This document shows positions 40,787 through 51,000 of a DNA stretch of 64,000 nucleotides, piece by piece. The notes under the pieces were generated by a model. The model was not told the DNA's origin and made no database searches. It saw nothing but the letters and a program-made list of their open reading frames with translations. The first letter of the stretch is position 1; each line of letters starts with the position of its first letter. This DNA is from Shinella zoogloeoides (lineage in GTDB: Bacteria; Pseudomonadota; Alphaproteobacteria; Rhizobiales; Rhizobiaceae). The position numbers and the translations under genes are program-made. The stretch covers positions 1,987,001-2,051,000 of the forward strand of contig NZ_CP131130.1 of the NCBI RefSeq assembly GCF_033705735.1. The letters are read 5' to 3'.

Positions 40787-40902
40787 GCCGGCGCATCCGC
40801 GGTCTTTCTCCTCCCAGTACCGCGCGCTGGCTGTTCCCCTCTGGAGGTTCTTTAACCTTCAAACTTGCAGGGCCCAAGCTTCGCTTGTGGCCCTCTTTTT
40901 TT
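40787..40902 (+). ncRNA. abcR: AbcR-type trans-acting sRNA (alpha-r15 family), copy 2
   Basis: About 116 nt, the tandem partner 214 bp downstream. Anti-Shine-Dalgarno TCCTCCC at 40809-40815; the identical 20-mer GCTGTTCCCCTCTGGAGGTT at 40830-40849; terminator AGGGCCCAAG-cttcg-CTTGtGGCCCT with a T-run ending at 40902. The sequences between the conserved blocks differ from copy 1, so targets may differ, as found for AbcR1 and AbcR2 elsewhere. Confidence 0.85.
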
Positions 40903-40981
40903 GCCGATGCCTCTTGTATCGCCGAATGGCGAACCCGATATCGAGATCAGACGATATAACCATCGCCGGATCACGATAGAG

Positions 40982-41287
40982 ATGACCACGCCCGACACCG
41001 ACGAAATCCTCAAGGCCCTCGCCCATCCCAAGCGGATGGAGATTCTCAGCTGGCTGAAAGAGCCACAGCAGCATTTCGCCGGCCAGGAGCATCCGCTGGA
41101 GTTTGGCGTCTGCGCCGGCCAGATCGAAAAGCGCTGCGATCTTTCGCAGTCCACCGTTTCCGCCCATCTCGCCACCCTCCAGCGCGCCGGCCTCGTGACG
41201 ACGCGCAAGGTTGGCCAGTGGGTGTTCTTCAAACGCGACGAAGAAAAGATCGCGGCCTTTCTCCACCACATCAACGGCGCCCTTTGA
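40982..41287 (+). CDS. ArsR-family transcriptional regulator
   Basis: 101 residues, one winged-helix domain. DEILKALAHPKRMEILSWLK opens helix 1; IEKRCDLSQSTVSAHLATLQ is the recognition helix; ARRAGLV-like wing in QRAGLVTTRKVGQWVFFKRD. The single Cys pair (VCAGQIEKRC) differs from the arsenic-binding CxC motif, so metal sensing is doubtful. It follows the AbcR pair and precedes an OYE-type reductase by 68 bp; control of that gene is likely. ATG 40982 follows GATAGAG. Confidence 0.92.
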   Translation: MTTPDTDEILKALAHPKRMEILSWLKEPQQHFAGQEHPLEFGVCAGQIEKRCDLSQSTVSAHLATLQRAGLVTTRKVGQWVFFKRDEEKIAAFLHHINGAL

Positions 41288-41355
41288 GCAGTCCGGCTTC
41301 CGCCGGCCCTTGCCGCAGACGACGTCACCTTTCCCAGCAGAAGAAGGATCCTTCC

Positions 41356-42477
41356 ATGACCTCGCTCTTCGACCCCATCAAGATCGGCGATATCCAGCTC
41401 GCCAACCGCATCGTCATGGCGCCGCTGACGCGCAACCGTTCGCCGGGCGCCGTGCCGAACACGCTGAACGCGACCTATTACGAGCAGCGCGCCTCGGCCG
41501 GCCTCATCATCACCGAGGGCACGCCCATCACCCAGCAGGGCCAGGGCTATGCCGACGTGCCGGGCCTCTATACGCCGGAGGCGCTCGCCGGCTGGCGGCA
41601 GGTGACGGACGCCGTGCATAGGGCCGGTGGCAAGATCGTCGTGCAGATGTGGCATGTCGGCCGCGTCTCGCATGAGAGCCTCCAGCCGAACGGCGGCAAG
41701 CCGGTGGCCCCCTCCGCCGTCATCGCGAAGTCCAAGACCTATCTCATCAATGCCGACGGCAGCGGCGCCTTCGCCGAGACCTCCGAGCCCCGCGCCCTCG
41801 ACCGCGCCGAGCTTGCCGGCATCGTGGAAGACTACCGCCGCGCGGCCCGCGCCGCGATCGACGCCGGCTTCGACGGCATCGAAATCCATGCCGCCAACGG
41901 CTATCTCATCGACCAGTTCCTGCGCTCCGGCAGCAACAAGCGCACGGACGACTACGGCGGCTCCATCGAGAACCGCGCCCGCTTCCTCTTCGCGGTCGTC
42001 GACGCCATCGTCGCCGAGATCGGCGCCGGCCGCACCGCCATCCGCATCTCGCCGGTGACACCAGCCAACGACGCCTTCGACCCGGAACCGCAGCCGCTCT
42101 TCACCCATGTCGTCGAGGGCCTTGCGAAGCACGACCTCGCCTATATCCACATTATCGAAGGCGCCACCGGCGGCCCGCGCGATCACCAGCAGGGCGACAA
42201 GCCCTTCGACTATGAGGCCCTGCGCGCGGCCTACAAGGCGGCCGGCGGCAAGGCCGCCTGGATGGTCAACAACGGCTACAACCGGGAACTGGCCATCGAC
42301 GCCGTGGAGGAAGGCCGGGCCGACCTCGTCGCCTTCGGCAAGCTCTTCATCGCCAACCCGGACCTCGTGGATCGGCTGAAGAACGACACGGCGCTGAACC
42401 CGCCGGACAAGGACACGTTCTACGGCGGCGGCGCCAGGGGCTATACGGACTACCCGGCCCTCGAAAACGTCGCCTGA
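41356..42477 (+). CDS. Alkene reductase, Old Yellow Enzyme family (NemA-like)
   Basis: 373 residues, an FMN TIM-barrel enzyme that reduces activated C=C bonds or nitro compounds with NADPH. Signature pieces: LFDPIKIGDIQLANRIVMAP, LTRNRSPGAVPN, QMWHVGRVSHESLQPNGG, FDGIEIHAANGYLIDQFLRS (His-Ala-Asn of the substrate site), and FGKLFIANPDLVDRL. ATG 41356 follows AAGGATCC. It is regulated probably by the ArsR-type protein just upstream, giving an electrophile-responsive unit. It has its own terminator. Confidence 0.95.
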   Translation: MTSLFDPIKIGDIQLANRIVMAPLTRNRSPGAVPNTLNATYYEQRASAGLIITEGTPITQQGQGYADVPGLYTPEALAGWRQVTDAVHRAGGKIVVQMWHVGRVSHESLQPNGGKPVAPSAVIAKSKTYLINADGSGAFAETSEPRALDRAELAGIVEDYRRAARAAIDAGFDGIEIHAANGYLIDQFLRSGSNKRTDDYGGSIENRARFLFAVVDAIVAEIGAGRTAIRISPVTPANDAFDPEPQPLFTHVVEGLAKHDLAYIHIIEGATGGPRDHQQGDKPFDYEALRAAYKAAGGKAAWMVNNGYNRELAIDAVEEGRADLVAFGKLFIANPDLVDRLKNDTALNPPDKDTFYGGGARGYTDYPALENVA

Positions 42478-42507
42478 TCAAGGCGTCGTCCAAAAGAACC
42501 ATGCAGA

Positions 42508-42545
42508 AACGCCCGCGGTTTCTCCCCGCGGGCGTTTCCTTTTTG
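42508..42545 (+). terminator. Rho-independent terminator of the OYE reductase gene
   Basis: 12-bp perfect stem AAACGCCCGCGG / CCGCGGGCGTTT, followed by CCTTTTT, 31 bp after the stop. Confidence 0.85.
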
Positions 42546-42596
42546 CGGGTCTCGGCTACATCTACGCAAGATGCAACCACAGGGAGCCGCCTGCCC

Positions 42597-43691
42597 ATGC
42601 TGTCCAGCCTGCTGAAGGAACGCTTCCTGTTCGTCGGCCTTGCCGCCGCCATCCTCGCCTATGCGAGCGAACACAGCCTGCTGGAGATGGGCCGCCTGCC
42701 GGTGCTGGCGGCCGCCTTCGCCCTCGTCGTCGCGATCGTCCTCGTTTCCACCCGCATCGCCCACCACGCGGAAATCCTCGCCTCCAAGGTCGGCGATCCC
42801 TACGGCACGATGATCCTCACCCTGTCGGCGGTGCTGGTGGAAGTGGTGATCCTCGCCATCATGATGCAGGGTGAGACCTCGCCGACGCTGGTGCGCGACA
42901 CGATCTATGCGGCGGTGATGCTGGACATCAACGGCATCCTCGGCCTTGCCGCCCTCCTCGGCGGCATCCGCCACGGCGAGCAGCCCTATAACGACGATTC
43001 GGGTAAGACCTACGGCGTGATGATCCTGACGGCCATGGGCATCTCCATGGTCGTGCCGGAATTCGTGCCGCGCGAAAGCTGGCACCTCTATTCCGCCTTC
43101 ACCATCGGCGCGATGATCGCGCTCTATGCGCTCTTCCTGCGCATGCAGGTCGGCGCGCATTCCTATTTCTTCAGCTATGCCTATCCGCGCGCCGAGCGGA
43201 AGGAGGCCCACAAGAGCACGGAGCCGGAGGAAGACGAGCCGGCCGGTCTGTCCATCGCCGTCATCGTCATCGGCGTGGTGCTGATCGGCGCGCTCGCGGA
43301 AGTGATGTCGGTGCTGCTCGGCGCCGGGCTCAAGGGCTCCGGCGCGCCGCCGGCGCTGATGGCCGTGGTGGTCGCCGCGATCTCCGCCGCGCCGGAAATC
43401 CTGACGGCGCTGCGCGCCGCGCTCGCCAACCGCATGCAATCGGTCGTCAACATCGCCATGGGCGCCTCGCTCTCGACGGTCATCCTCACGGTGCCCGTCA
43501 TGGAGGCCATCGCCCTCTATACCGGCCAGCCCTTCATCATGGCCATGTCGCCGACGCAGACCGTCATGGCGACGATCACGCTGATCGCCGCCGCCATCAA
43601 CCTCAACGACGGCGAGACGAACGCCATCGAGGGGATGACGCATTTCATCCTCTTCGCCACCTTCGTCATGCTGACCTTGATCGGTCTTTGA
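42597..43691 (+). CDS. Ca2+:H+ antiporter (ChaA/CaCA family)
   Basis: 364 residues with about eleven hydrophobic segments. Two inverted halves each carry the CaCA alpha repeat: VGDPYGTMILTLSAVLVEVV in the first and VVVAAISAAPEILTALRAAL in the second, with the Glu residues that bind the cation. A cytoplasmic acidic loop (STEPEEDEPAG) splits them. The family exchanges Ca2+ or Na+/K+ for protons. ATG 42597 (MLSSLLKERF) follows AGGGAG. Confidence 0.9.
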   Translation: MLSSLLKERFLFVGLAAAILAYASEHSLLEMGRLPVLAAAFALVVAIVLVSTRIAHHAEILASKVGDPYGTMILTLSAVLVEVVILAIMMQGETSPTLVRDTIYAAVMLDINGILGLAALLGGIRHGEQPYNDDSGKTYGVMILTAMGISMVVPEFVPRESWHLYSAFTIGAMIALYALFLRMQVGAHSYFFSYAYPRAERKEAHKSTEPEEDEPAGLSIAVIVIGVVLIGALAEVMSVLLGAGLKGSGAPPALMAVVVAAISAAPEILTALRAALANRMQSVVNIAMGASLSTVILTVPVMEAIALYTGQPFIMAMSPTQTVMATITLIAAAINLNDGETNAIEGMTHFILFATFVMLTLIGL

Positions 43692-43712
43692 GCGGCGCAT
43701 CGCGCAACAAAA

Positions 43713-43734
43713 AACCCGCCGTCTCCGGCGGGTT
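43713..43734. terminator. Bidirectional terminator between antiporter and aminotransferase genes
   Basis: 9-bp stem AACCCGCCG / CGGCGGGTT with TCTC loop. The A-run on its left makes a T-run for the leftward aminotransferase transcript; the right side is only weakly T-rich. Confidence 0.75.
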
Positions 43735-43756
43735 CTCGTTCACGAAGCGAAATGGC

Positions 43757-45282
<1,526 letters not shown>

Positions 45283-46182
45283 ATGAGCGAAAGAAGCATC
45301 TTCTCCAATCTCGTCCGCCAGCCGGACGGCGCCTTCAGTGCGATCTATGGTCCCTACCTGCTGCAGTCCGCCCTCCAGCCGATCTTCTGCGAGCATCAGG
45401 ACGGGCACCTGCAGATCGCCGCCTTCAAGGGCCTGATCCGCGCCAGCATCAAGGGCGAGCCCATCGCCCCGACGGATTTCTTCCGAACGGTGCCGGAAGA
45501 GGAGTGCGCGGCGGTGGATGGCCTCTGCCGCAGCCTGCACATCCTCAATACGGGCGCGCTCGGCCGGCAGGGTGTCGCGCTCCTGGTCAATTTCCAGACC
45601 GGATTCTACGGCACGTCCCAGGCGATGCGCCAGGAGGTCGAGCGGCTGCGGCTTTCGGCCCATCAGGCCGGCATGGCGCCGGATGCCATCGCCTGCGAAA
45701 TCCACGAGAACCCGCTGGACGATCCCGACGAGTTGGCGGAATTCGCCGCACGCCTGCATGAAAGCGGCTTTTCCATCGCCATCGACGATTATGCCGGCGA
45801 GGATCGCGACCTGGAGCGCCTGCGCCCGCAATTCGTGACCTTCGACACGGCATGGCTGCACGGCTTTGCGGAAAACTCCGCGGGCCTCGCACTGCTGCGC
45901 ATCGTCGTCGGCCAGCTCGCCCAGAAGGGCATCCGCGCCATCGTCGCCGGCATAGAGGAGCCGGACATGATCGCGCTCTGCCGCGAGATGGGCGGGCCGC
46001 TGATGCAGGGCTATCTGCTGGCCCGGCCGGAGATCGCCCCGACGAGCTTCAACGCGACCTTTCCCGAGACGGGGGAAGCGCCTTCGCGGATGCCTGCGCA
46101 AGCCCCTTCGGCAGGCACCCACGTCCCGGCGGAAACCCGCCTTCAACGCTCCCAGCGCCAGTTCGGCAGGAGGCGTATCTAG
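45283..46182 (+). CDS. Degenerate EAL-domain protein
   Basis: 299 residues, one EAL fold and no GGDEF, PAS or membrane segment. The fold is clear from LLQSALQPIFCEHQDGHLQI, ACEIHENPLDDPDELAEFAA, SGFSIAIDDYAGEDRDLERL and GGPLMQGYLLARPEI. But the motifs of an active phosphodiesterase are altered: the EALxR segment is replaced by AFKGLIR, and DDFGTG reads DDYAGE, the usual KID becomes TFDTAW. It is therefore probably a c-di-GMP-binding or signalling protein rather than an enzyme (inference). A 50-residue polar tail ends the protein. ATG 45283 was chosen; 45271 is possible. Confidence 0.82.
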   Translation: MSERSIFSNLVRQPDGAFSAIYGPYLLQSALQPIFCEHQDGHLQIAAFKGLIRASIKGEPIAPTDFFRTVPEEECAAVDGLCRSLHILNTGALGRQGVALLVNFQTGFYGTSQAMRQEVERLRLSAHQAGMAPDAIACEIHENPLDDPDELAEFAARLHESGFSIAIDDYAGEDRDLERLRPQFVTFDTAWLHGFAENSAGLALLRIVVGQLAQKGIRAIVAGIEEPDMIALCREMGGPLMQGYLLARPEIAPTSFNATFPETGEAPSRMPAQAPSAGTHVPAETRLQRSQRQFGRRRI

Positions 46183-46356
46183 AACGGTGCGAAGCGGCCG
46201 TCTATTCGGCGGAACATGCTGAAAATCCGCCTTTTTTACCATGCCATCTTTTCGCCACAATAAATGCCGTGCCTTGCCGCAATTCGGTCCTTGTCGCGCC
46301 GATTTCCGCAGGCTTTTTCGTACTGCAACGGGAAAAAACCGAGACAGGGGAAAACG

Positions 46357-46575
46357 ATGTTTCTCGACGAAGACAAGATCGGCAGGTCGCCAAAGGTGCG
46401 GGAATCGCGCGCCATGTTCCTCATCGCCATGACGGCGCTGGCCGCCTGCGTGGTCATGGTCGTCGGCCTCATGTCTCCCCCGGCCGTCGCCGTCGATACG
46501 ATCAAGACTTCCAGCATCGAAAAGACCGCGCCCGACGCTGTTTCCCCGCAAAAGGTCGACCCCACGCAAAAGTGA
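46357..46575 (+). CDS. Small single-pass membrane protein
   Basis: 72 residues. A charged N-terminus (MFLDEDKIGRSPKVRESR) is followed by one hydrophobic helix (AMFLIAMTALAACVVMVVGL, residues 19-38) and a short polar tail rich in Pro, Lys and Thr. ATG 46357 follows CAGGGGAAAACG, an excellent ribosome site. No family recognised. It is monocistronic, and the codon use matches a real gene. Confidence 0.65.
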   Translation: MFLDEDKIGRSPKVRESRAMFLIAMTALAACVVMVVGLMSPPAVAVDTIKTSSIEKTAPDAVSPQKVDPTQK

Positions 46576-46671
46576 GGCGCGCTTTCGCGTCTTCCTGCCG
46601 CGTCCGGCCCGAACGCTCTTGAAAGCCGCCCGCGTCTGGGCCAGTTATCGGCGCAAGGATGGGAGACGGGC

Positions 46672-47841
46672 ATGCGACAGGAAAAGACCTACCGGAAAAG
46701 CGCTTTGGCGGTCGCCGCCGCGGCATTCCTCCTCGCCCTTGCATTCTCCCCTGCCCCTTCCGCCGCAGAAACCCGTAATTTCCCCAGCAAAAAGGCCGAG
46801 CTTGCCGTCGAGACCGTGGCGACGGGCCTCAAGCATCCCTGGTCCGTCGAAGTGCTGCCTGATGGCGCCTATATCGTCTCCGAAAAGGGCGGCACGCTCC
46901 GCCTGATCCGCAAGGGCCATATTTCCGCGCCGATCAGCGGCGTGCCGGAAGTGGCGACCAACGGCCAGGGCGGCCTGCTCGACATCGCGCTCGCGCCCGA
47001 TTTCGCGACGAGCCGAACCCTCTTCCTCACCTACAGCGCCCGCGGCAACGGCGGCATCGGCACCGCCGTCGCGAGGGCCCGACTTTCGGACGACGGCACG
47101 AAGCTCGAAGGCACGACCCGCATCTTCCTGATGAACCGCCTCACCGGGCGCGGCGAGCATTTCGGCTCGCGCATCGCCATCGCCAGGGACGGCAGCCTGT
47201 TCTTCGGCATCGGCGACAGGGGCGACGGCGCCCGCGCGCAGGATCCGCGCGACCATGCCGGCTCCATCCTGCACATCAATCCCGACGGCAGTCCCTTTGC
47301 CGGCAATCCCTTCCGCGGCAGCTCCGATGGCCTTGCGGAAATCTGGTCCAAGGGCCACCGCAACCCGCAGGGGCTGACCATCGACCCGAAGGACGGCACG
47401 CTGCTCACCGCCGAGCACGGCGCGCGCGGCGGGGACGAGATCAACAACCCGCAGCCCGGCCGCAACTACGGCTGGCCGCTCGTCTCCTACGGACGACACT
47501 ATTCGGGCGCGGAATTCGACCTCGGCTCGTCCGCCGCGGGCTACGAACAGCCGCTCTACTACTGGGACCCGTCCATCGCGCCGGGCGCCATCGCCGTCTA
47601 TCGCGGCGCGATGTTCCCGGAATGGGATGGCAACCTCATCGTCGCCGCGCTGAAATACCAGCTCGTCGCCCGCCTCGAGCGGGACGACAGCGGCGCCATC
47701 GTCGCCGAGGAGCGCATGCTCGCCGGCGAATATGGCCGCATCCGCGACGTCGTCGTCGACCCGGACGGCGCACTCCTGCTGCTGACGGACGATGCCGACG
47801 GCGCGCTCCTGCGCGTTTCCCGCGTCACCACCACGGACTGA
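46672..47841 (+). CDS. PQQ-dependent sugar dehydrogenase (soluble aldose dehydrogenase, YliI/Asd-like)
   Basis: 389 residues with a Sec signal peptide (residues 1-32, ending SAAE), so it acts in the periplasm. It is a six-bladed beta-propeller of the GSDH family: LKHPWSVEVLPDGAYIVSEK, GQGGLLDIALAPDF, HFGSRIAIARDGSLFFGIGD and GHRNPQGLTIDPKDGTLLTAEHG, the last carrying the Arg-Asn and His of the PQQ pocket. It would oxidise aldoses using PQQ. No pqq genes are nearby. Confidence 0.92.
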   Translation: MRQEKTYRKSALAVAAAAFLLALAFSPAPSAAETRNFPSKKAELAVETVATGLKHPWSVEVLPDGAYIVSEKGGTLRLIRKGHISAPISGVPEVATNGQGGLLDIALAPDFATSRTLFLTYSARGNGGIGTAVARARLSDDGTKLEGTTRIFLMNRLTGRGEHFGSRIAIARDGSLFFGIGDRGDGARAQDPRDHAGSILHINPDGSPFAGNPFRGSSDGLAEIWSKGHRNPQGLTIDPKDGTLLTAEHGARGGDEINNPQPGRNYGWPLVSYGRHYSGAEFDLGSSAAGYEQPLYYWDPSIAPGAIAVYRGAMFPEWDGNLIVAALKYQLVARLERDDSGAIVAEERMLAGEYGRIRDVVVDPDGALLLLTDDADGALLRVSRVTTTD

Positions 47842-47941
47842 CCCCACGCCCTCGACCGCCCTTGCCTGAACGGCGAGCACCTGCTAGCAGGGCCGCGGGC
47901 GCGTTGACGCCCGCCTATCTCCCATCACAGGGTCAAGAGAC

Positions 47942-48844
47942 ATGACGCGCGTTCAGGCGAACCTTCTCCTGTTGCTGGCCGGTGCCATCTGGGGCGCGGG
48001 CTTCATCGCCCAGTCGACGGCGATGGAGACGCTGGGACCGATCTGGTTCATCGGTCTGCGCTTCGTCCTTGCGACCGTCGTCGCCGCGCCCTTCGCGCTG
48101 TGGGAAAAGGCGCGCGCGGCAAGCCCGCTTCGCCGGCGCGACCTTGCCGGCTTCGTGCTGACCGGCATCGCACTCTTTGCCGCTGCCGCCGCGCAGCAGA
48201 TCGGCCTCCTCACCACCACCGTCACCAATTCCGGCTTCCTCACCGGCCTCTATGTCGTCTTCACGCCCATCCTCACCGTGCTGGCGCTGCGCCGCCGGCC
48301 GCACTGGGTCGTCTGGCCCGCCGCGCTCATGGCTTCCTTTGGCATCTTCCTCCTGTCAGGCGGTGCGCTCGCGGCGCTGACGGCCGGCGACATGCTGACG
48401 ATCCTGTGCGCCGTGCTCTGGTCGGTGCAGATGATCTGCGTCGGCGTTCATGCGGGCCGCTCCGGCCGGCCGCTCGCGCTCTCGCTCGTGCAGTTCGCCG
48501 TCTGCGCGGTGCTCGGCTGCGCGGCGGGCTTCCTGTTCGAGCCCGTGAGCCTTTCCGCCATCAAGGGCGCTCTGCCGGAAATCCTCTATGCCGGCCTGTT
48601 CTCCAGCGGCATGGCCTTCATCCTCCAGAACATTGCGCAGCGCTACACGAGCGCCCCGCAGGCCGCCATCTTCCTTTCCAGCGAGGCCCTGTTCGCCGCC
48701 GCCTTCGGCGTGATGCTGCTCGGCGAGACGATCACGCCCGCCGGCTATGCCGGCTGCGCCATCATCTTCGCCGCCATGCTCGCGGTGGAGCTCGTGCCGG
48801 AACTGCTGCGCCCCCGCCGCGCCAATATCGCCGTGGAAGCCTGA
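47942..48844 (+). CDS. EamA-family (DMT) transporter
   Basis: 300 residues with ten hydrophobic helices in two homologous EamA halves: LLLLLAGAIWGAGFIAQSTA begins the first, AGDMLTILCAVLWSVQMICV the second. Drug/metabolite transporters of this type export amino acids or metabolites; the substrate is unknown. It is convergent with the histidine kinase gene (9 bp between stop codons). ATG 47942 follows AAGAGAC. Confidence 0.92.
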   Translation: MTRVQANLLLLLAGAIWGAGFIAQSTAMETLGPIWFIGLRFVLATVVAAPFALWEKARAASPLRRRDLAGFVLTGIALFAAAAAQQIGLLTTTVTNSGFLTGLYVVFTPILTVLALRRRPHWVVWPAALMASFGIFLLSGGALAALTAGDMLTILCAVLWSVQMICVGVHAGRSGRPLALSLVQFAVCAVLGCAAGFLFEPVSLSAIKGALPEILYAGLFSSGMAFILQNIAQRYTSAPQAAIFLSSEALFAAAFGVMLLGETITPAGYAGCAIIFAAMLAVELVPELLRPRRANIAVEA

Positions 48845-48853
48845 CGCCTTCCG

Positions 48854-50236
48854 TCAGGCCGGAACGCGGACCGTCGCACGCAGGCCGCCGAGCGGACTGT
48901 CGGAAAGCGTGACGTCGCCGCCGTGGCTGCGCGCGATGTCGCGGGCGATGGCAAGGCCGAGGCCCGTGCCGGACGCGTCGAGATTGCGCGCCTCGTCGAG
49001 ACGGAAGAACGGCTTGAAGACATCCTCGCGCGACCGTTCGGGAATGCCCGGGCCGTCGTCGTCCACGGTGATCGTCAGCCATTTGGCGTTCCGCCGTGCC
49101 TCCACGCGCACCGTTTTGGCATAGCGGAAGGCGTTCGACACCAGGTTGCCGACAAGACGGCTGAAGGCGTTCGGGCGGGCCAGCACCTCATCGTCGCCGT
49201 CGATTTCGCTGCTGAAGGTGCGGTCGTGCAGTTCGGCCTCCATGGCGAGCCGCTCGAAGAGGTCGGAGAGCCGCAATTCGCCGACATCCTCCTCCGCGTC
49301 GCCCCGGGCGAAGGAGAGATAGCCCTCCAGCATGCTCTGCATGTCCTCGACATCCTTGTGGAGGCCCTGCAGGTCCGGATTGTCGCCGGCAAGCGCGAGC
49401 TGCAGCTTGAAGCGGGTGAGGATGGTGCGCAGGTCATGGCTGACGCCGGTCAGCATGGCGGTGCGCTGCTCCATCTGGCGCTCGATGCGCTCGCGCATGA
49501 GGATGAAGGCAAGGCCGGCGCGGCGCACCTCGTTGGCCCCGCGCGGTGCAAAACCCTCCGGCATCTTCTGCCCCTTGCCGAAGCTCTCGGCCGCCTGCGT
49601 CAACGTCAGGATCGGCCGGATCTGGCCGCGCAGGAAGAGGATGGAGATACCGATCAGCACCAGCGCCGAGCCGACCATCCAGAGCAGGAAGATATGCGTG
49701 TTCGACGCATAGGCCTGGTTGCGCCGCGCATAGACGCGCAGCACCTTCTTGTCGAGCAGGATGCGGACCTCGACGACGCCGCTGTCGCCGACCGTGTCGA
49801 TCCAGAACGGCCGGCGGATCTGGCGGACGATCTCGTCGCTGAGGATCTCATCGAGAATGTTGAAGAAGGGCTTGCGGCGCGGCGGCGGCAGCTCGGTGCC
49901 CGGCTCGATCGACACGATCAGGTCCAGCCGCTCGCGCGCGATGCGGATGATCTGGGCATAGGCCGGGTCTTCCGGATAGGTGTCGATGAGATCGATGATC
50001 GCCGCGATGTCGCGCGTGACCGCCTGCGAAAGGCGCTGGGTGACGAGCTGCCAGTGGCGCTCCATGAAGACGAAGGCGACCACCGCCTGCAAGAGCACCA
50101 TCGGCAGGATGATGATGAGGAGGGAGCGGGCATAGAGGCCCGTCGGCATGCGCCGGCGCAGCCAGCGGGCGAGGCGCCGCCAGCCGGCGAGCGGCGCGCG
50201 TTCGAGGTCCCGCCGCAATGTCTCGAAAGTGGTCAT
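48854..50236 (-). CDS. EnvZ-type two-component sensor histidine kinase
   Basis: 460 residues. Two membrane helices (about 35-55 and 187-205) bracket a periplasmic sensor region. HAMP domain follows (RGQIRPILTLTQAAESFGKG). The phospho-acceptor His is in MLTGVSHDLRTILTRFKLQL. The ATPase has N-box LVGNLVSNAFRYAK, G1 VDDDGPGIPERSREDVFKPF and G2 ASGTGLGLAIARDIARSHGG. It is the last gene of the operon MarR-response regulator-kinase, 31 bp after the regulator. Signal unknown; architecture is that of EnvZ. Confidence 0.94.
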   Translation of the reverse strand: MTTFETLRRDLERAPLAGWRRLARWLRRRMPTGLYARSLLIIILPMVLLQAVVAFVFMERHWQLVTQRLSQAVTRDIAAIIDLIDTYPEDPAYAQIIRIARERLDLIVSIEPGTELPPPRRKPFFNILDEILSDEIVRQIRRPFWIDTVGDSGVVEVRILLDKKVLRVYARRNQAYASNTHIFLLWMVGSALVLIGISILFLRGQIRPILTLTQAAESFGKGQKMPEGFAPRGANEVRRAGLAFILMRERIERQMEQRTAMLTGVSHDLRTILTRFKLQLALAGDNPDLQGLHKDVEDMQSMLEGYLSFARGDAEEDVGELRLSDLFERLAMEAELHDRTFSSEIDGDDEVLARPNAFSRLVGNLVSNAFRYAKTVRVEARRNAKWLTITVDDDGPGIPERSREDVFKPFFRLDEARNLDASGTGLGLAIARDIARSHGGDVTLSDSPLGGLRATVRVPA

Positions 50237-50267
50237 CGGACCGCGCTTTCCGCCGGGCGTTCCACGC

Positions 50268-50975
50268 TCAGCCCTGTTCCACGCTCAGCCGGTAGCCGAT
50301 GCCGCGCACCGTCTGCAGCCAGACCGGGTTGGAGGGGTCCTCCTCGATCTTGCGGCGCAGCCGGTTGATCTGCACGTCGATGGTGCGCTCGCCGACCTCG
50401 GTCTCCTCGCCGATCAGCTCGTGCCGCGGGATCGTCTCGCCGGCGCGCAGCGAGAAGAGCAGCATGATCTCCTGCTCGCGATCGGTGAGGCGGATCGGAT
50501 CGCTGCCGCGCTTCAATTCCTTGCGCACGATGGAGAAGGTGTAGGGACCGAACATGACTTGCTCGATCTTCGGCGTTGCCGGCGCGGCGTTGCGCTTCAG
50601 GATGTTGTTGATGCGCAGCACCAGTTCGCGCGGCTCGAAGGGTTTCGACAGGTAGTCGTCCGCCCCCGCCTCCAGTCCCTCGATGCGCGCCCGCGATTCG
50701 GCGAGGGCCGTCAGCATCAGGATCGGCACGGGGCGGATCTCGCGCAGGCTCTTCGTCAGCGAAAGCCCGCTCTCGCCGGGCATCATCACGTCCATGATGA
50801 TGAGGTCGAAATCGAGGCCGCGCAGCTTGCGGCGGGCCTCGTCGGCATCGCCCGCCACCGTCACGCGAAAGCCCTCGGCCACCAGGTAGCGGTTCAAAAG
50901 CTCGCGGATGCGGGTGTCGTCGTCGACGACGAGAAGATGGGATGCATCGTCGGAGGGCGTACCGGCCGCGGTCAT
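50268..50975 (-). CDS. OmpR-family response regulator
   Basis: 235 residues. Receiver domain: HLLVVDDDTRIRELLNRYLV, phosphorylated Asp in DLIIMDVMMPGESGLSLTKS, and the lysine in DDYLSKPFEPRELVLRI. The C-terminal winged helix has LTDREQEIMLLFSLRAGETI and VDVQ-type TIDVQINRLRRKIEEDPSNP. The ATG at 50975 (MTAAGTPSDDAS) has GGAGGTGAAGACG before it and replaces a start 7 codons upstream. It partners with the downstream EnvZ-type kinase. Confidence 0.95.
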   Translation of the reverse strand: MTAAGTPSDDASHLLVVDDDTRIRELLNRYLVAEGFRVTVAGDADEARRKLRGLDFDLIIMDVMMPGESGLSLTKSLREIRPVPILMLTALAESRARIEGLEAGADDYLSKPFEPRELVLRINNILKRNAAPATPKIEQVMFGPYTFSIVRKELKRGSDPIRLTDREQEIMLLFSLRAGETIPRHELIGEETEVGERTIDVQINRLRRKIEEDPSNPVWLQTVRGIGYRLSVEQG

Positions 50976-51000
50976 CGTCTTCACCTCCAGGGTCAAATTC

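Noticed and set aside
40500..40980. Small coding frames in the AbcR region (40511-40855, 40394-40741)
   Set aside because: They run through terminators and promoters of the sRNAs, and the repeated pattern is that of RNA structure, not codons.
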